DNA of 45,533 nt from Pigoraptor vietnamica. Lineage: Eukaryota; Opisthokonta; Filasterea. Where the stretch lies: positions 1 to 45,533 of the forward strand of contig CALSCQ010001912.1 in NCBI GenBank assembly GCA_943704525.1, given 5' to 3'. Position 1 is the stretch's first letter; each line of letters opens with the position of its first letter. Below, in pieces: positions 11,318-22,600 of the stretch. Below the pieces are notes generated by a model. That model was not told the DNA's origin, ran no database searches, and saw only the letters and a program-made list of their open reading frames with translations. A program made the position numbers and the translations under genes.

Positions 11318-11685
11318 GGCTGTTGTGACTGTGGCGGCGACAGGGAGAAGAGGTTTTTTGAGCACAAATTTTACCAACCGCCGGCTCACACAGATGACCT
11401 CACGCGGCACGTGGTGTCACGTGTGCGGAAGCGACCCAATGCCCCTGCCCCGGATGCGCACCAGACAGAAAACAGCCACCAATGGACACAACAAACGGGC
11501 GAGGCAGACCTGTGGCGCGGCAACCGACACGCGCGCCGTCATCGTGCTGCCGCTTGAAGCTCGACGTGGAGGAGAAGAGAGCGCTTGGGAGTGTGGGAAG
11601 ACCCTGAGGGGGAATAGCACGGGCTGCGCCTTACGCACGTGTGTGCACGCTGGTGTGTGGGCGCCCGCGGGGCGCACCGCTTACG
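11318..11685. promoter_or_regulatory. bidirectional promoter between PITRM1 and BRSK
   Basis: This 368-bp spacer between divergent starts contains CACGTG-type E-boxes around 11407-11423 and one CCCCGGATG at 11448-11456. No further gene is evident. Confidence 0.5.
11448..11456 (+). promoter_or_regulatory. CCCCGGATG motif upstream of PITRM1
   Basis: Exact copy of the motif found in the ribosomal-gene promoters, 131 bp upstream of the PITRM1 start codon. Function inferred from recurrence and spacing. Confidence 0.4.
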
Positions 11686-14253
11686 ATGGCGTCCGACTCG
11701 CCCAAACAAAAGTCGTCGGAGGTGGGATGTCGGTGTGAATTGCCATTGTAGTGCAGTGGTAACGGCCATTCTGTGCGGCATCGGAAGGGTTGGGGAAGAG
11801 GGCTCGGAGGGGGATGGGATTCGCTTTCAGTGAGGTTACGTGCTCTTCCGTGAGTTCGTGTTGCGTGCTTAATGCTCATGCTCGCGAATGACGGCGCATT
11901 GCGGCATGTGCGTTGCAGGTGACTCACGTGGGCAATTATGTGCTCGGCAAGACGCTTGGCATCGGCTCCACCGGTGAGTGTTGACGCGTGCGAATGTGCC
12001 ATGCGTTACGTATGCGTCCGTGTTTGTGTGTATGTTGTGTGGGGGGGTGGGGGGCGTGCGCGTGTGTGTATGCGTGTGCTCGGCCTATGTGTCTCGCTGC
12101 GTTGTTTGTCGTGCCATTAACACACAGCCGTGTGCGACAGGGCGCGTCCGCCTCGGCACGCACCTGCAGACGGGCAAGACGGTCGCCGTCAAGATAATCA
12201 AGAAAGACGCGCTGACGTCGTCGCCGGACATGCTCAGCAAAGTGGAGCGCGAGATTGCCATCATGAAGCTCGTCGACCACCCGAACGTCCTCGCCCTCTA
12301 CGACGTCTACGAGAACTCGCAGTCGCTCTTTCTCATCGTGGAGCACGTGGAGGGCGGCGAGCTCTTTGACTACCTCGTGCAGCGTGGGCGCCTCTCGCAG
12401 GAGGAGACGCTCCGCTTCTTTCGCCAGATGATGTCGGCGATTGAGTTTTGCCACCACCACTGCATATGCCACCGGGACCTCAAGCCGGAGAACCTGCTGC
12501 TGGACCGCCACAACAACATCAAGATCGCGGACTTTGGTATGGCGTCCCTGCAGCGCACGGGCGAGATGCTCAAGACGAGCTGCGGGTCGCCGCACTACGC
12601 GAGCCCCGAGGTCATCCGGGGCATCAAGTACGACGGGCGCGCGGCGGACATATGGAGCTGCGGCGTCATTCTGTACGCGCTGCTGACGGGCAGCCTCCCC
12701 TTTGACGACGAGAACATCCATCGCCTGCTGCACAAGGTCAAGGAGGGCCGGTTCGACATGCCCCCGACCATTTCGCCGGACGCGCAGTCGCTCATTGCGG
12801 CGATGCTGACGGTCGACCCCGCGCACCGCATCACAATGCGCGGTATTCGCGCGCACCCGTTTTTCAACACGCCCGTGCCCGGCGGCAGCATCGAGCAGCA
12901 GACGCCGCCGCTGCCCGTCATCCCCCCGGTCACCGAGATGAGCGAGCTCGACGACGACATCCTCTTCAGCATGCGCTCTCTCGGACTCTTCAGCGACGAG
13001 GACGCACTTGCCGCGGGCCTGTTGAGCACCGAAGTCACAATCGAAAAGGCCATTTATTCGCTGCTGAAGGAACGGCGGTCGCGGTCGTCGTTTTCATCCC
13101 ACGACGAACCGCCGCTGGAGACGATCAAGGACCACGACGCGCCGCGGAAACGCACCGACAGCGTGGGGAGCGTCAACGACGATCCGTCTGGACGCTCGAG
13201 CCCCTGTCGCGAGGTCGAATTCCGCCGCCGGTTCATGTCCGAGACGCTCATGCACCAGAAGTGGGTTGTTGGTCTCCGTGTGTGTGCCGACCCTTTGGAG
13301 CGCCCCAATGGGAGTTTCGCATCTATTTTGTGCCATAGTCTCCAGTATTGATCCTCTCGTACGTTGCAGCTCCTCGCGTCGCATGGAGCGGTCCCTCTCG
13401 GACGCAACGACATCGCACAGCCCAAAGCCAATCGAACGCTCCAACAGCGCCACGGGTGCGCCGCCCGTCCACGACCTTAAAACAACGCACGCAGACAGCC
13501 CCCCAGGGAGCCCAAGGTACATTGCTTCTTTGTGTGTGTATGTGCGTGTGTGTGCGCGTGGTTTGTGTGCCTTAGTATGTGCCGTAGTCTCACACATATC
13601 CTTGCAGTATGCGGCCCAAGAAAATGTTTGGCGGGCTGGGGCTTAAGATCAGCGTGTCGTCGCCATTGAGTCGCCGGAAGCGCGCCGAGACAAGTCCACC
13701 GGCGTCCCCGCAGCCGCCGGCCAGCCCCCAGCGGCGGTCGTGGTTTTCGAACGTGTTTGGCGGCCCTGACCGCGACGACGCTGTTGCGTGGCCAGCGAAG
13801 AAGCCTTTCCAGGAGACGTGCGTCGAGCTCTTGCGCGTGTTTGAGGTGCGTGGCACATGCGACGTTTGTCGCCGAAAAGGAGACAGTCCTGTCGTGTGGC
13901 GCTAAATGTGGGCATGCTTGGCAATTTTCGCAGAAACACGGCATCAAGGCCAAGGCGCATGGACCGCGCGAGGGCTCGTTCAAAGTGACGCACTTGGCGT
14001 CGCCGTTTGGCAAGGCCGTCAAGGTCATTGTGGAGGTGTCGACGGCGCAGGACGGCGCAACATCCATCACCGCAAGCCTTCACAGAGGTGCGCCGTTCGC
14101 GTTACTCACTGTCTCACGCTCGCAAAGTGCACACAAGGGCAGCACATGCACCAACGCAGCACGTCTAAAGTGCAGTTCAAACTCGCTCTCGCAGGCACCG
14201 TTCCGGGCTTCAAGGCCATATGCGCCAAGATCCAAACGGACATGGGGTTATGA
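11686..14253 (+). CDS. BRSK: BRSK/SAD-type AMPK-related protein kinase
   Basis: Exons 11686-11721, 11919-11973, 12141-13260, 13370-13516, 13608-13845, 13934-14087 and 14195-14253 give 602 aa in perfect phase. The kinase domain starts near residue 18: glycine loop GIGSTG, Lys48 in VAVKII, HRDLKPENLL (Asp143), DFGMASL at 161, and the activation loop LKTSCGSPHYASPEVI, whose Thr176 is the site LKB1 phosphorylates in this family. A UBA-like segment follows (LDDDILFSMRSLGLF, TIEKAIYSLL), then a Ser/Pro-rich linker, the BRSK-type RRSWFSNVFGG block and a C-terminal KA1-like fold (SFKVTHLASPFGKAVKVIVEV). This whole architecture matches animal BRSK1/2 and nematode SAD-1, which control cell polarity and vesicle clustering. 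The start codon lies in a 12-codon first exon with an Arg/Lys-poor leader. CATCCGGGG at 12613 is coding and not counted as a regulatory site. Confidence 0.92.
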
Positions 14254-14505
14254 CACGACGGCAACGGCACAATACACGCTGGGCATTCAGTGTACGAAAG
14301 TTCATCCTTATTAGACAAACCACACAGCCCGACAGGGAGCAAAAAGGACATGCCAGCCGCGCACGCGCAGGCACATGCGCACACACACACACGCCGCGCG
14401 CGCGCCACCCGCACTCGTCGACAGCGCCATCCTCATGGACGCGGCCGCCGGGCTGCAAGCACAGGCACAGGCCAGCGACGCGGGGCAACGCAGCGACGGG
14501 AGCGT

Positions 14506-15709
14506 TTACTTGGTGCTCTTCTTGGCGCGGATCTTGCGGAGGTAGAACTCGAGCTCCTTGCCCTCGAGAATGTAGCCGTCGCAGCGGCCGCTCTGGCCAG
14601 GGCGCGAGCCTGCACCACGCGCGCACATCAACACGCAGCCAACGACAGGACACGTACAAATACGACATATTGTCATTTCACAACGACGGCATCGGTTCGG
14701 AACAAAGCAAGCGCAGAGGCAACGCGACGACACCCACTGATGCAGGCGAGGAGACGGCCGGCCGTGAACTGCTCGGCGAGGTTGGGGTCCACCTTCGACT
14801 CGCCCTTGCGCGCGGCAATCTTGCGCTGGAGGTGGTTCGAGCGCTTCTTCGAGAGCACGTCCTCCTCGGCCTTCTCGCCCTCGGCCTCCTCCTTCTTGGC
14901 GCCCTTCGACGTCTTGCGGCCAAGGGGCTGGCCATAGTGGGCCTCGTACCACTGCCGGAACGGCGTCGCGTCAACCTGGATGATGGCGTTCTTCACGAGC
15001 GTGTTCGTGCGGACGAGCTCGTTGTTCGACGCGTTGTAGACGACGGCGACGACACGGGTCTGCGCGGTCACGTGCACAGTCTCAGCCACTGGCGCACGTT
15101 GAGTCGCTCTGCCGTTCATGTCTGACTAGAGGCACCAGTTTCTTCCAGTCCATCACAAACGGCAGACAAAAACAAACCTTGCGCGTCGTGTGCTCCGAAG
15201 CCCACGAGAAGTTGCCCGTCTCGAGGCGGAGAGCGCGGTACTTCTTGTGGCCACCGCGCGTGCGCACAACGTGGATGCGCTTGGCGCCCAGCTTCGTGTT
15301 GGCGGCGGGGCGACCGAGCTCGAACTTGCGCTTCTTGTGCATCGGCTTCATCTTGCCACCGGTCGCCCGGCGCTTGTGCTGGCTGTCACGGCTGATACCT
15401 GCACGCACGCACACGCACGCACAAACGCGATGAGAACACCGACACCACACCAGATTGTGCGAGAGAGTGCAACATTGCCACCGCAAGGCGATCCGGCCTA
15501 CGCAAATGCTGCCTAAATAACGTTGTCGAGCGCGCGTGTTCCGTGTGGCCACGCAGTCATCGAAGAGTGTCGTCTCCGCCCACGTAACCCAACGTGCATC
15601 GCCTCACTACTGCCTGACTCTCATGCACTCCATCGGCCATCCACTGCCGCCCCAATCCATCCATCCGACGCCGCATCGCCCACAGAGGGCGCGAGGCCGA
15701 CATACCCAT
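14506..15709 (-). CDS. RPS8: 40S ribosomal protein S8 (eS8)
   Basis: Exons 15709-15706 (just ATGG), 15398-15178, 15059-14738 and 14609-14506 give 216 aa. Joining ATGG to exon 2 restores the universal start MGISRDS. The rest is a close S8e match: [68 protein letters not shown] and the ending [20 protein letters not shown] followed by FYLRKI. An acidic/lysine insert ([11 protein letters not shown]) lies where fungal and animal proteins vary. The 307-nt first intron directly after the start codon is longer than its neighbours and has a strong GTATGT donor. The gene shares a 306-bp divergent promoter with ZMAT5, carrying three CCCCGGATG copies and one TGACGTCA. Confidence 0.96.
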
Positions 15710-15844
15710 GGTTGCGGCTTGAGGTCCGTGCCCGTTGCCCGTGGGAAGAGAAAAGAGAAAGAGAGCGACGCTGAGATGCGCCCGCGCGAAATAGCCTTCC
15801 GCACGCACAATCCCGTCCCATCGACCAGCGTGTGTGTTGTGCCG

Positions 15845-15897
15845 CCCCGGATGCGCAAATTGACCATCCGGGGTTCTTTCGCCTGGTACCCCGGATG
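15845..15897. promoter_or_regulatory. triple CCCCGGATG cluster, middle copy inverted
   Basis: Three exact 9-mers within 53 bp at the centre of the RPS8/ZMAT5 promoter. This is the densest copy of the motif, also seen upstream of RPL37/HEATR1, DCAF13 and PITRM1. Confidence 0.5.
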
Positions 15898-15962
15898 TGC
15901 GGACAAAATGGACAGTGACGTCACGTTGACTTGTCGCGCATGCGCAAAAGACGCAGGGCCCG

Positions 15963-15963
<1 letters not shown>

Positions 15964-15993
<30 letters not shown>
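15964..15993. repeat. (CA)15 microsatellite
   Basis: Pure CA run ending 22 bp before the ZMAT5 start codon, so probably in its 5' UTR or core promoter. Confidence 0.95.
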
Positions 15994-15994
<1 letters not shown>

Positions 15995-16015
15995 CAGCGC
16001 TCAGCACTTGCTACC

Positions 16016-16641
16016 ATGGGACGCCAGTACTATTGCGAGCACTGCGACAAGGGCTTCACCGACAACCCCTCGAGCCGTCGCAAGCACATGCTCAGTGCCA
16101 ACCACACTCGCAACGTGCGCAACCACTACGACTCGTTCCGCGGTGCGTTTGCGCTGGGATTCCTCCGTTTCGTTTTGCTGTCTTCATTCGTGTCGTACAC
16201 TGCATACCTCTCACTCACACGCGAATCTGCATTGCGGTAGATTTCGAGAGCAGGCAGCGCGCCGTTTCCCAGTCAGTGGTCGCGTCGTCCGTTTGCCTTC
16301 GCCTCGTGAAGACCGGCCAGTGCGAATACGGCGCATTCTGCCGCTTCTCCCACGATCCCAAGGACGTCACGGGTGCGCCGAGTCCGCTGTTGTGTTGCTG
16401 TATGCACTGCCTGACATCGCCTCCATGTGCAGCCGCCCAACACACCGAGCGCGTGCTGTCAAAATATCTCGGCACAGGCGAGAGCAGCGCGCGCACAGAG
16501 CACCCGTCTCTGCAGGCGCCGCTCCCGTTTTCATTTGGCCCCGCGGCCGTCGCCGCCATGCGCGGCCTCGGTCCCCTTCCACCGTCGCTGATACCGCCGC
16601 CGCCAAGCGCCTTTGAAGCGCCGCCCGCGGCTTGGGGCTGA
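16016..16641 (+). CDS. ZMAT5: ZMAT5-like U11/U12 snRNP 20 kDa protein
   Basis: Exons 16016-16142, 16241-16372 and 16433-16641 give 155 aa, close to human ZMAT5 (170 aa). The N-terminus MGRQYYCEHCDKGFTDNPSS continues as RRKH with a distal His, a U1-type C2H2 zinc finger with the YCDxCD-F-DN signature of ZMAT5. A CCCH finger follows (C-LRLVKTGQCEYGAFCRFSH), then a Pro-rich tail with repeated PPS/PPP and a terminal AWG, like the WG end of the human protein. The family is part of the minor spliceosome U11/U12 di-snRNP. The N-terminal finger also resembles U1-C, but the following CCCH finger rules U1-C out. Its stop is 18 bp from the opposing HEATR1 stop. Confidence 0.87.
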
Positions 16642-16659
16642 TGCACCGCCCGCAGCCCT

Positions 16660-19600
16660 TTAGAAGTACGTCTGGAGTGACTCGCCGAGATACGTCTCGA
16701 TGGTCGCGATGGTCTCCTGACAGAGGCGCTCGACGTCGGCGTCTTCGTCTGTGTGCGCGCAAAGAGCGACCGTGAGCATGGGAAGACGTGCACAAGCACC
16801 GCGACGGCATCACGTGACACTCGCCTTCCATGAGCTCTGCGAGGAACGGAATGGTCTCTGGCAAGAGGACGAGGAAGGGCTCGCCGATGCGCCGGTAGAA
16901 CTCGTGCACGGCCTGCAGCGCCGCGTAGCGCACCTGTGACAACAAACGGATCAGTGGAGGCTCAAAAGTGGCGCATTGCACCTGCCCCAGCCCACGCAGC
17001 ACACACTCGCACGCGCACACACACGGCCACGTACCTTTGCGTCCGCACTTCTGGTCTTGAGCAGGACGCTGTTGTTGAGCGACTTCCAGAGCGCGTCGTT
17101 GCCAGCGGCCACCGCCATCTGCGCCAGGCACGGCACAATCCGCTCCCTGCCACGTGACTCGAGCCGCGCGGCGCCCCCCAGGCCGTTGTCGAGTTGGTCG
17201 ACGAGCGGCCGCAGGAGCGCGTCGAAACGGTCCTTCGTGAGGAACGTCCCCGCGGAATCGTGCAGGAAGCACTGCTCCAGCGCACCCGCAATCGCCGACA
17301 ACAGCGCGTCGCCCGCACCTTCGTCGCTGGGGAATGTCGGCGCGTACGTCGAGGGCGCAGGTCGCCCAAGCTCGCTCGTGTTCGCGGCGAGCAAGTCGAC
17401 GCATGCACTGACGATTCCCCCGGCAAACGGCACGAAGAGCGACCGCAGGCGCCGCGCAAGAGTCTCAACGGCAGCAAAGAAAGGCAGCAGCCGGCGGGGT
17501 GGGGCCGCCTCCGCGGTGGCCCACTCGCACAGGCGCGCAAATAGCGGACGGAAGGTATTCTCGGACAGCCGCATCACAAGCGCGACGAGTGCGTCCGTCG
17601 CCCTCGCCTCCACGGCCGCCAGTGCCGCACGCACGCGCTCGTCGGCGTCGTGGCCCTGCGCCGCGTGCGCCTTCTTGCTCTTGCCCCCCTTGCGTGCGCC
17701 CGCGCCCTCCGCAGCGCCACCGTCCGCCTGCACGCGGGTGCGCACGTCGAGGATCGCCAGAATGGCCTTGAACGCCGTCTTGTGGTGCACGGGCACGTCC
17801 TCCTTCGCCATTGCCGTGCACGCATCCTCGGCGATCCCGGCAAGCGCGCACAGCGCAGGCGCCGCAGAGACAATCGCGGACGCGTCCACGCCAGCCGTGG
17901 CCGTCGTCACGGCATCGACCAGCGCAGGCACGGCGAGACGGGTCGGCACCGCCGTGGCAGCAAGCTTGCGCACCGACGCCGCCTTCTGCAGCACGGCCGA
18001 AGAGACATGCGCACCCTCGGCACCTGGCTGGCCGGCAAGCTCCCGCCGCGCGAGGGCGCCATACAGCGCCGGCAGATAGGGGCTGAGGAACTGCGGCACC
18101 TGCCCCAAGAGCACGCCAACGGCCGTCACGGCGCTCATCTGCAGCAACGCAGCCGCCGACTCGGCGCGCTCCTTCTCCTTGCGGCGGCCCGCGTCCGCCC
18201 CCTCCGCACCCGCCGGGGCCGCGCCTCCCGAGAGCGAGTTGTCCAGAGACGCAAGGACCTTTGGCACAAGAGTCGGCAGGAACGCCAGCACGCGCGCGCC
18301 GAGCTCCCCGCACAGGGTGGCGACGCACACAATGCCGCTTGCGACGACCTGTGGGTTGTTGTCGCCCATCGCACCCGAGCCCATGACGACGGGCATCGCG
18401 GCGACAAAGGGGTCCGGGTGCCGCTGCGCAAAGGCGCGCGCGAGGAGATCGATGCCAAGCAGCGCCGTCTGGCGGTTGACGGCCGCCGCGTCCTTGCCCG
18501 CGCCCTCCCCGACGCAAGCAAGCAGCGTCGGCACCATGCCCAGCAGCGCTTCGGTGTCCGCCGCGGAAAACTTGCGCGGGCCGGCGCCCTCCCGCGCGTC
18601 CGAGAGGCGCGTCGTGAACAGCGCGAGGACTTTCCGGCGAATGACGCCGTCCCTGTGCGAGAGCAGTCGCGAGACCACGCCAACGAAGGCGGGGATCGCG
18701 AGCAAACCGTTGACCTTGTCGATCGCGTCGTAGGTGCGCGCGCCCACGTGCATCCGCCAGAAGCGCACGTGCGCCGCCCGCTGCTGTGGCTGGTCGCTCT
18801 CGTCGTGCGTTGCCTTCGCGGCGAACGCGGCGATGGACGCAGAGAGAGACAGCAGAGACTCGAGGAGGGCGAGGAACGCCGCCTCGGTCGTGGCCGCGTC
18901 GACGCCACGCACCGCGCTGAGGAACGGCCGGCTCGACAGCAGCGCCGACACAAACGCAACGCCGACATGCTTGAACTGGCGGAGGTGGCGGGCAGAGCGG
19001 GCTTCCACGTCGAAAAGAAGGGCGTCGGGCACCGCGACACCGTCGGCCGCTCGCTGCGCGCGCGTCGTCTTGGCGGGCGTTGCCTTACGGCCGCGCGCCT
19101 CCTCAACGGGCTTCTCGTGGGGCAGGCGTAGCAGCAGTCGCACGAGCTCACCCGCCGTCGCGAGTTGCAGCACGGCGTCCATCTGGTGCACCAGCGCAAG
19201 GGCAAGGTCGCCGAAGACGCCCAGCGCCGTGTCCGGTGCCGCGGGCGCCGAGGGCTTGCTCGAACCGTCGCCCTCGAAGTCAGCCGTGCGCTCACCGGCG
19301 GCCTTCTCAAGCAATAGTGCGACGACAGCGGAAAGGAATTGCGACGCGCCCAGTGTGCGGACCAGATGGGCAAAGAGCCGCAGGCGGCGGTGGCTCGGGA
19401 TGTGCGCGACGGCGTCCACAAACACGCGCAGTACGCCGACAACAACCTCTGCGGTCGATGCCCCGTCGCGCGTGCCAGTGCCGGCAACCAGCGGGGGAAT
19501 GACCGTCTCGATCGTCCGCTGGATCACATGGAAGCTGTAATTGTCGTCCTGCCGCAGCACGTTGGCGCCCATGAACGTGAAGATGGGCATGATGTTCTGC

Positions 19601-22600
19601 AGCACGCGGTCGGGGTGCGTCTCCGCGAGCGTCGCAAGCAGCAGCAGCGCGTGGTGGTGCGTCTGCGGGTTGTCGCTCACGCGCACGCACTGCACGACGG
19701 CGTCCATCTTGAGCGACGACGGGTCCACGTCCGCCCCGCCCAGCCGGCATGCCGCCGTGAGCGCGCCGAGGGCCAGCTGCCGCGGATAGTCCTGCTGCGC
19801 CTGAAGCGACGCGCGCCCATCGAGCAGGTGCCCGAGCACGTCAAACAGCGGTGGCACGAGGCGGTGCACGTCGTCAACGTTCTCCTTCGTCTGCAACAGC
19901 TCAAGAACAACGGTCGCGCGCGCGAGGCCCCGGCGCTCGTCGTCGGCCTTCGCCTCCGTTCGGCGTGCTCGCTTGTCCTGCGGCGACTGGCGCGCAGCCT
20001 CCGCGGCCCCGAAGCGCGAAAGCTCATGGACAAGAACGGACGCCGGCACTGGCACTGCGCGCAGAACCACCAGCGCCGCGGCGCCGACGTCGTAACCGGT
20101 CGCGTCCGTCGCCACATCGCACACGGCCCCAAACACCGCCTTCTGGGCACGCGAGGGGAGGCTGCCAAAGAGCGTCGGCGTGATGCGCGCGAGTGCCACG
20201 CCTTGCGGGCTGTCGAGGGAGCGTTCGGCGTCACCCACAGCAAGCGCGTGCACGAGCGCCTCCACGAAAGGGTTCTGGCGGCTCTCGGACGGTGGCTTGG
20301 TGGCGATGAGCGGGAGCGTGGCATCGCCAAAGTCGTCGAGAACGGCGCGTGCTGCCGCGCGTGCGTGGCCCGACAGAGACTCGTAGCCGGCCGTCTCCGC
20401 GCGGGACAGCAGCGAAGAGAGCAGAGGGACGACAATCGGAAGGCGCTCGAGCGCACCCACGCCGCGGACCAGCGCGAGCAGGCAGTGCTGCAAGCGGCCC
20501 TCGCCCGCGGCGACCGCCTGCGACGCCACGTACGCGCCCACGGCCTTTCCGTAGTCCCCGCCAGCGCCAATCTGCGCGTGAAGGACGCGCGCCACGTGAC
20601 CCACGTCGTCCGCCATCAGCTCGGCGGCATCCGCGAGCGCCGTCAACAGCCGCGCCACGTGCGCACCCGCAAGCCCCGCCGGTTGGCCGGCCGAGAGCGC
20701 CTCGCGCGCATAGGGCGTGGCACGCCCGGCCCCCAGCGCAGGGCCGCCGGCAAGCTCGAGAGCCACCGCGCAGCGGACTGACGCCGCGCGAACGGACTTT
20801 GCGGGGCTCGCGAGGCCCACGAAGAGCGCGGGAAGGAGGGCCTGGAAGTCGGTGCTTGTGCCGGCGAACGAGCGGATGTAGGCGTCCGCAAGCAGCAGAG
20901 CGCGCGCATGCTCCAGCCCGTGCTTCTCGGACGTCCACACCGACCGCAAAAACACCAGCGGTGCGCCGTCAAGCGCGCCAGCAACAAGGCGCTTCACGTG
21001 CGGCGCAAAAAGCTGTGCGTCCCGGGCGCCTGCAAGCATCGCAAAAAGGGTGCGCACGAGCTCCCGCGCGGCGCTGCTAGAGTCGCTCGCGGTGGCGTCG
21101 ACAGGCGCATACAGCAGCGACAGGGCCAGCGCGCATTCGGACGCCGCAGCGTCGGAACCCTGCCCGCATGCGTGCGCGAGGAGCACGGGCGGCGCCACGT
21201 GTCCGTCACTCGGTGGCTGCGCACTCGCGGCGACCCTCTGTGCCACACCAACCTCCCGCTCAACGAAGGCCGTCAGGGCACTTGCAAGGCGGCGGGCGGC
21301 ATCGAGTGCGACGTCGCCTCCGCTTGCCGACACAGCGGCAAGCACAAGCCACGCGAGCAGACGCCCGTGGCGCTGAGCGCTCGATTCGACGAGGGCAGTG
21401 ACCAGGTCCAGCCACTTGCTCGACACTTCCGCCGCTGCGAGAGAGCGTGCAAGCGCGCGCGCGAGGAGTGCGTTGCCTGCGGCGATAGACTCTATGGGCA
21501 CGGCGCCGTTCTCGTCATCGGCGAACTCCCGCGACGCGGCAATGCTGGGGATGCCCACGAGCAGCGGGTGCGAGGAGATGTGCGACGCCGCCACGGCACG
21601 CACAACAGCGCGCGCGAACCTCGGTGCCTGAAAACACGGCGGATTTTGTAAGACCAAGAAAAAAAAAATCCCTTATGCGCATTTTAAAAGGAAAACCAGG
21701 CGTATAGTCCGGACACCATGTGCTGCACACACCTCTGCTGTGGCAAACATGCGCGGCAGAATCGTCGAGACAACGGCGTCCGCGAGCGCAGGGTGCGACT
21801 GCGCGAGGGGTCCCGCGGCGATGCTGACGGCCTTGAGGAGCGTCTTGCGGCGCTTCTCCGCCGACCCTGCGAGATTTCAGAGGATGAACAACGCCATTCA
21901 CACAAAGGCATCGGATCGACTTGAATTGACAAACGCACACTGAAGGAAAGGGCAGAACAGCACGTACCCGCGCTGCGCTCGAGAAGGTCCCCGATCGCCG
22001 CGAGCAGCTTCGCCGCCGGCACACTGCTGACGAGCTCCTTGCCAATGTCCAGCACGGCGCTCACAACGGCGCGGTCGTCGTCCGCAAGCCTCGCCAGCAG
22101 CGCCTCGCTCACAAACTCGGCATCGCTCCGCCGCGCGCCCTTCAAGTCGGCGGACAGTTGACGCACCGCAAGCAGTCGCACGGACGGCTGCGAGTGGTTC
22201 AGGCTGAGGAACATGGTCGTCGACGGACCCTCCACCGGCGCGTGTCGCACGCCACGCACAGACAGCGAAACAAATGCGTGCACGCGGGCGCGGCCGGCGT
22301 CGTCCGTTGCGCGCTGCATCTGCGACTCCACGGTCGCGTCGAGCGCGGCCGGGTGGCGGAGGTCCAACGCACGCACAAGCTCGCCAAACCCCTCGCCCAC
22401 GGCCGCCGCCGCCTGCGCATCCCCGCCGAGCAGTTCCGTTTGCGCGACGAAGAACGCGAGGGCACCCTGCGCGATCGTCAGGGCGGCGGCAGCGGACAGG
22501 GGCACGATCGAAATGAGACGGGCGAGGGTGTCGCGGTAGTCCGCGGCCGCAGCCATGTGCCCGACAAACCGCCGCGCGAGGAGATCGACAAACGCCGTCG

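Larger units (their letters stand above)
15710..16015. promoter_or_regulatory. bidirectional RPS8/ZMAT5 promoter
   Basis: A 306-bp spacer between divergent start codons. It holds CCCCGGATG at 15845-15853 and 15889-15897, its reverse complement at 15865-15873, TGACGTCA at 15916-15923, and a (CA)15 run at 15964-15993 next to the ZMAT5 ATG. The motif cluster lies 136-188 bp from the RPS8 ATG and 119-171 bp from the ZMAT5 ATG. Confidence 0.6.

Noticed and set aside
11735-11790. tRNA-like GTAGTGCAGTGGTAACG stretch
   Set aside because: No acceptor stem or T-arm can be paired; it lies in a BRSK intron.
12613-12621. CATCCGGGG copy in BRSK
   Set aside because: It encodes VIRG in the kinase domain, so the match is explained by coding sequence.
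15451-15475. Alternative RPS8 first exon with ATG at 15475
   Set aside because: It would start [11 protein letters not shown]; the ATGG exon at 15709-15706 restores the universal MGISRD and has a better donor.
17650-20781. Several 300-490-codon frames opposite and within HEATR1 exon 5
   Set aside because: All are in other frames of a clearly conserved HEAT-repeat exon.
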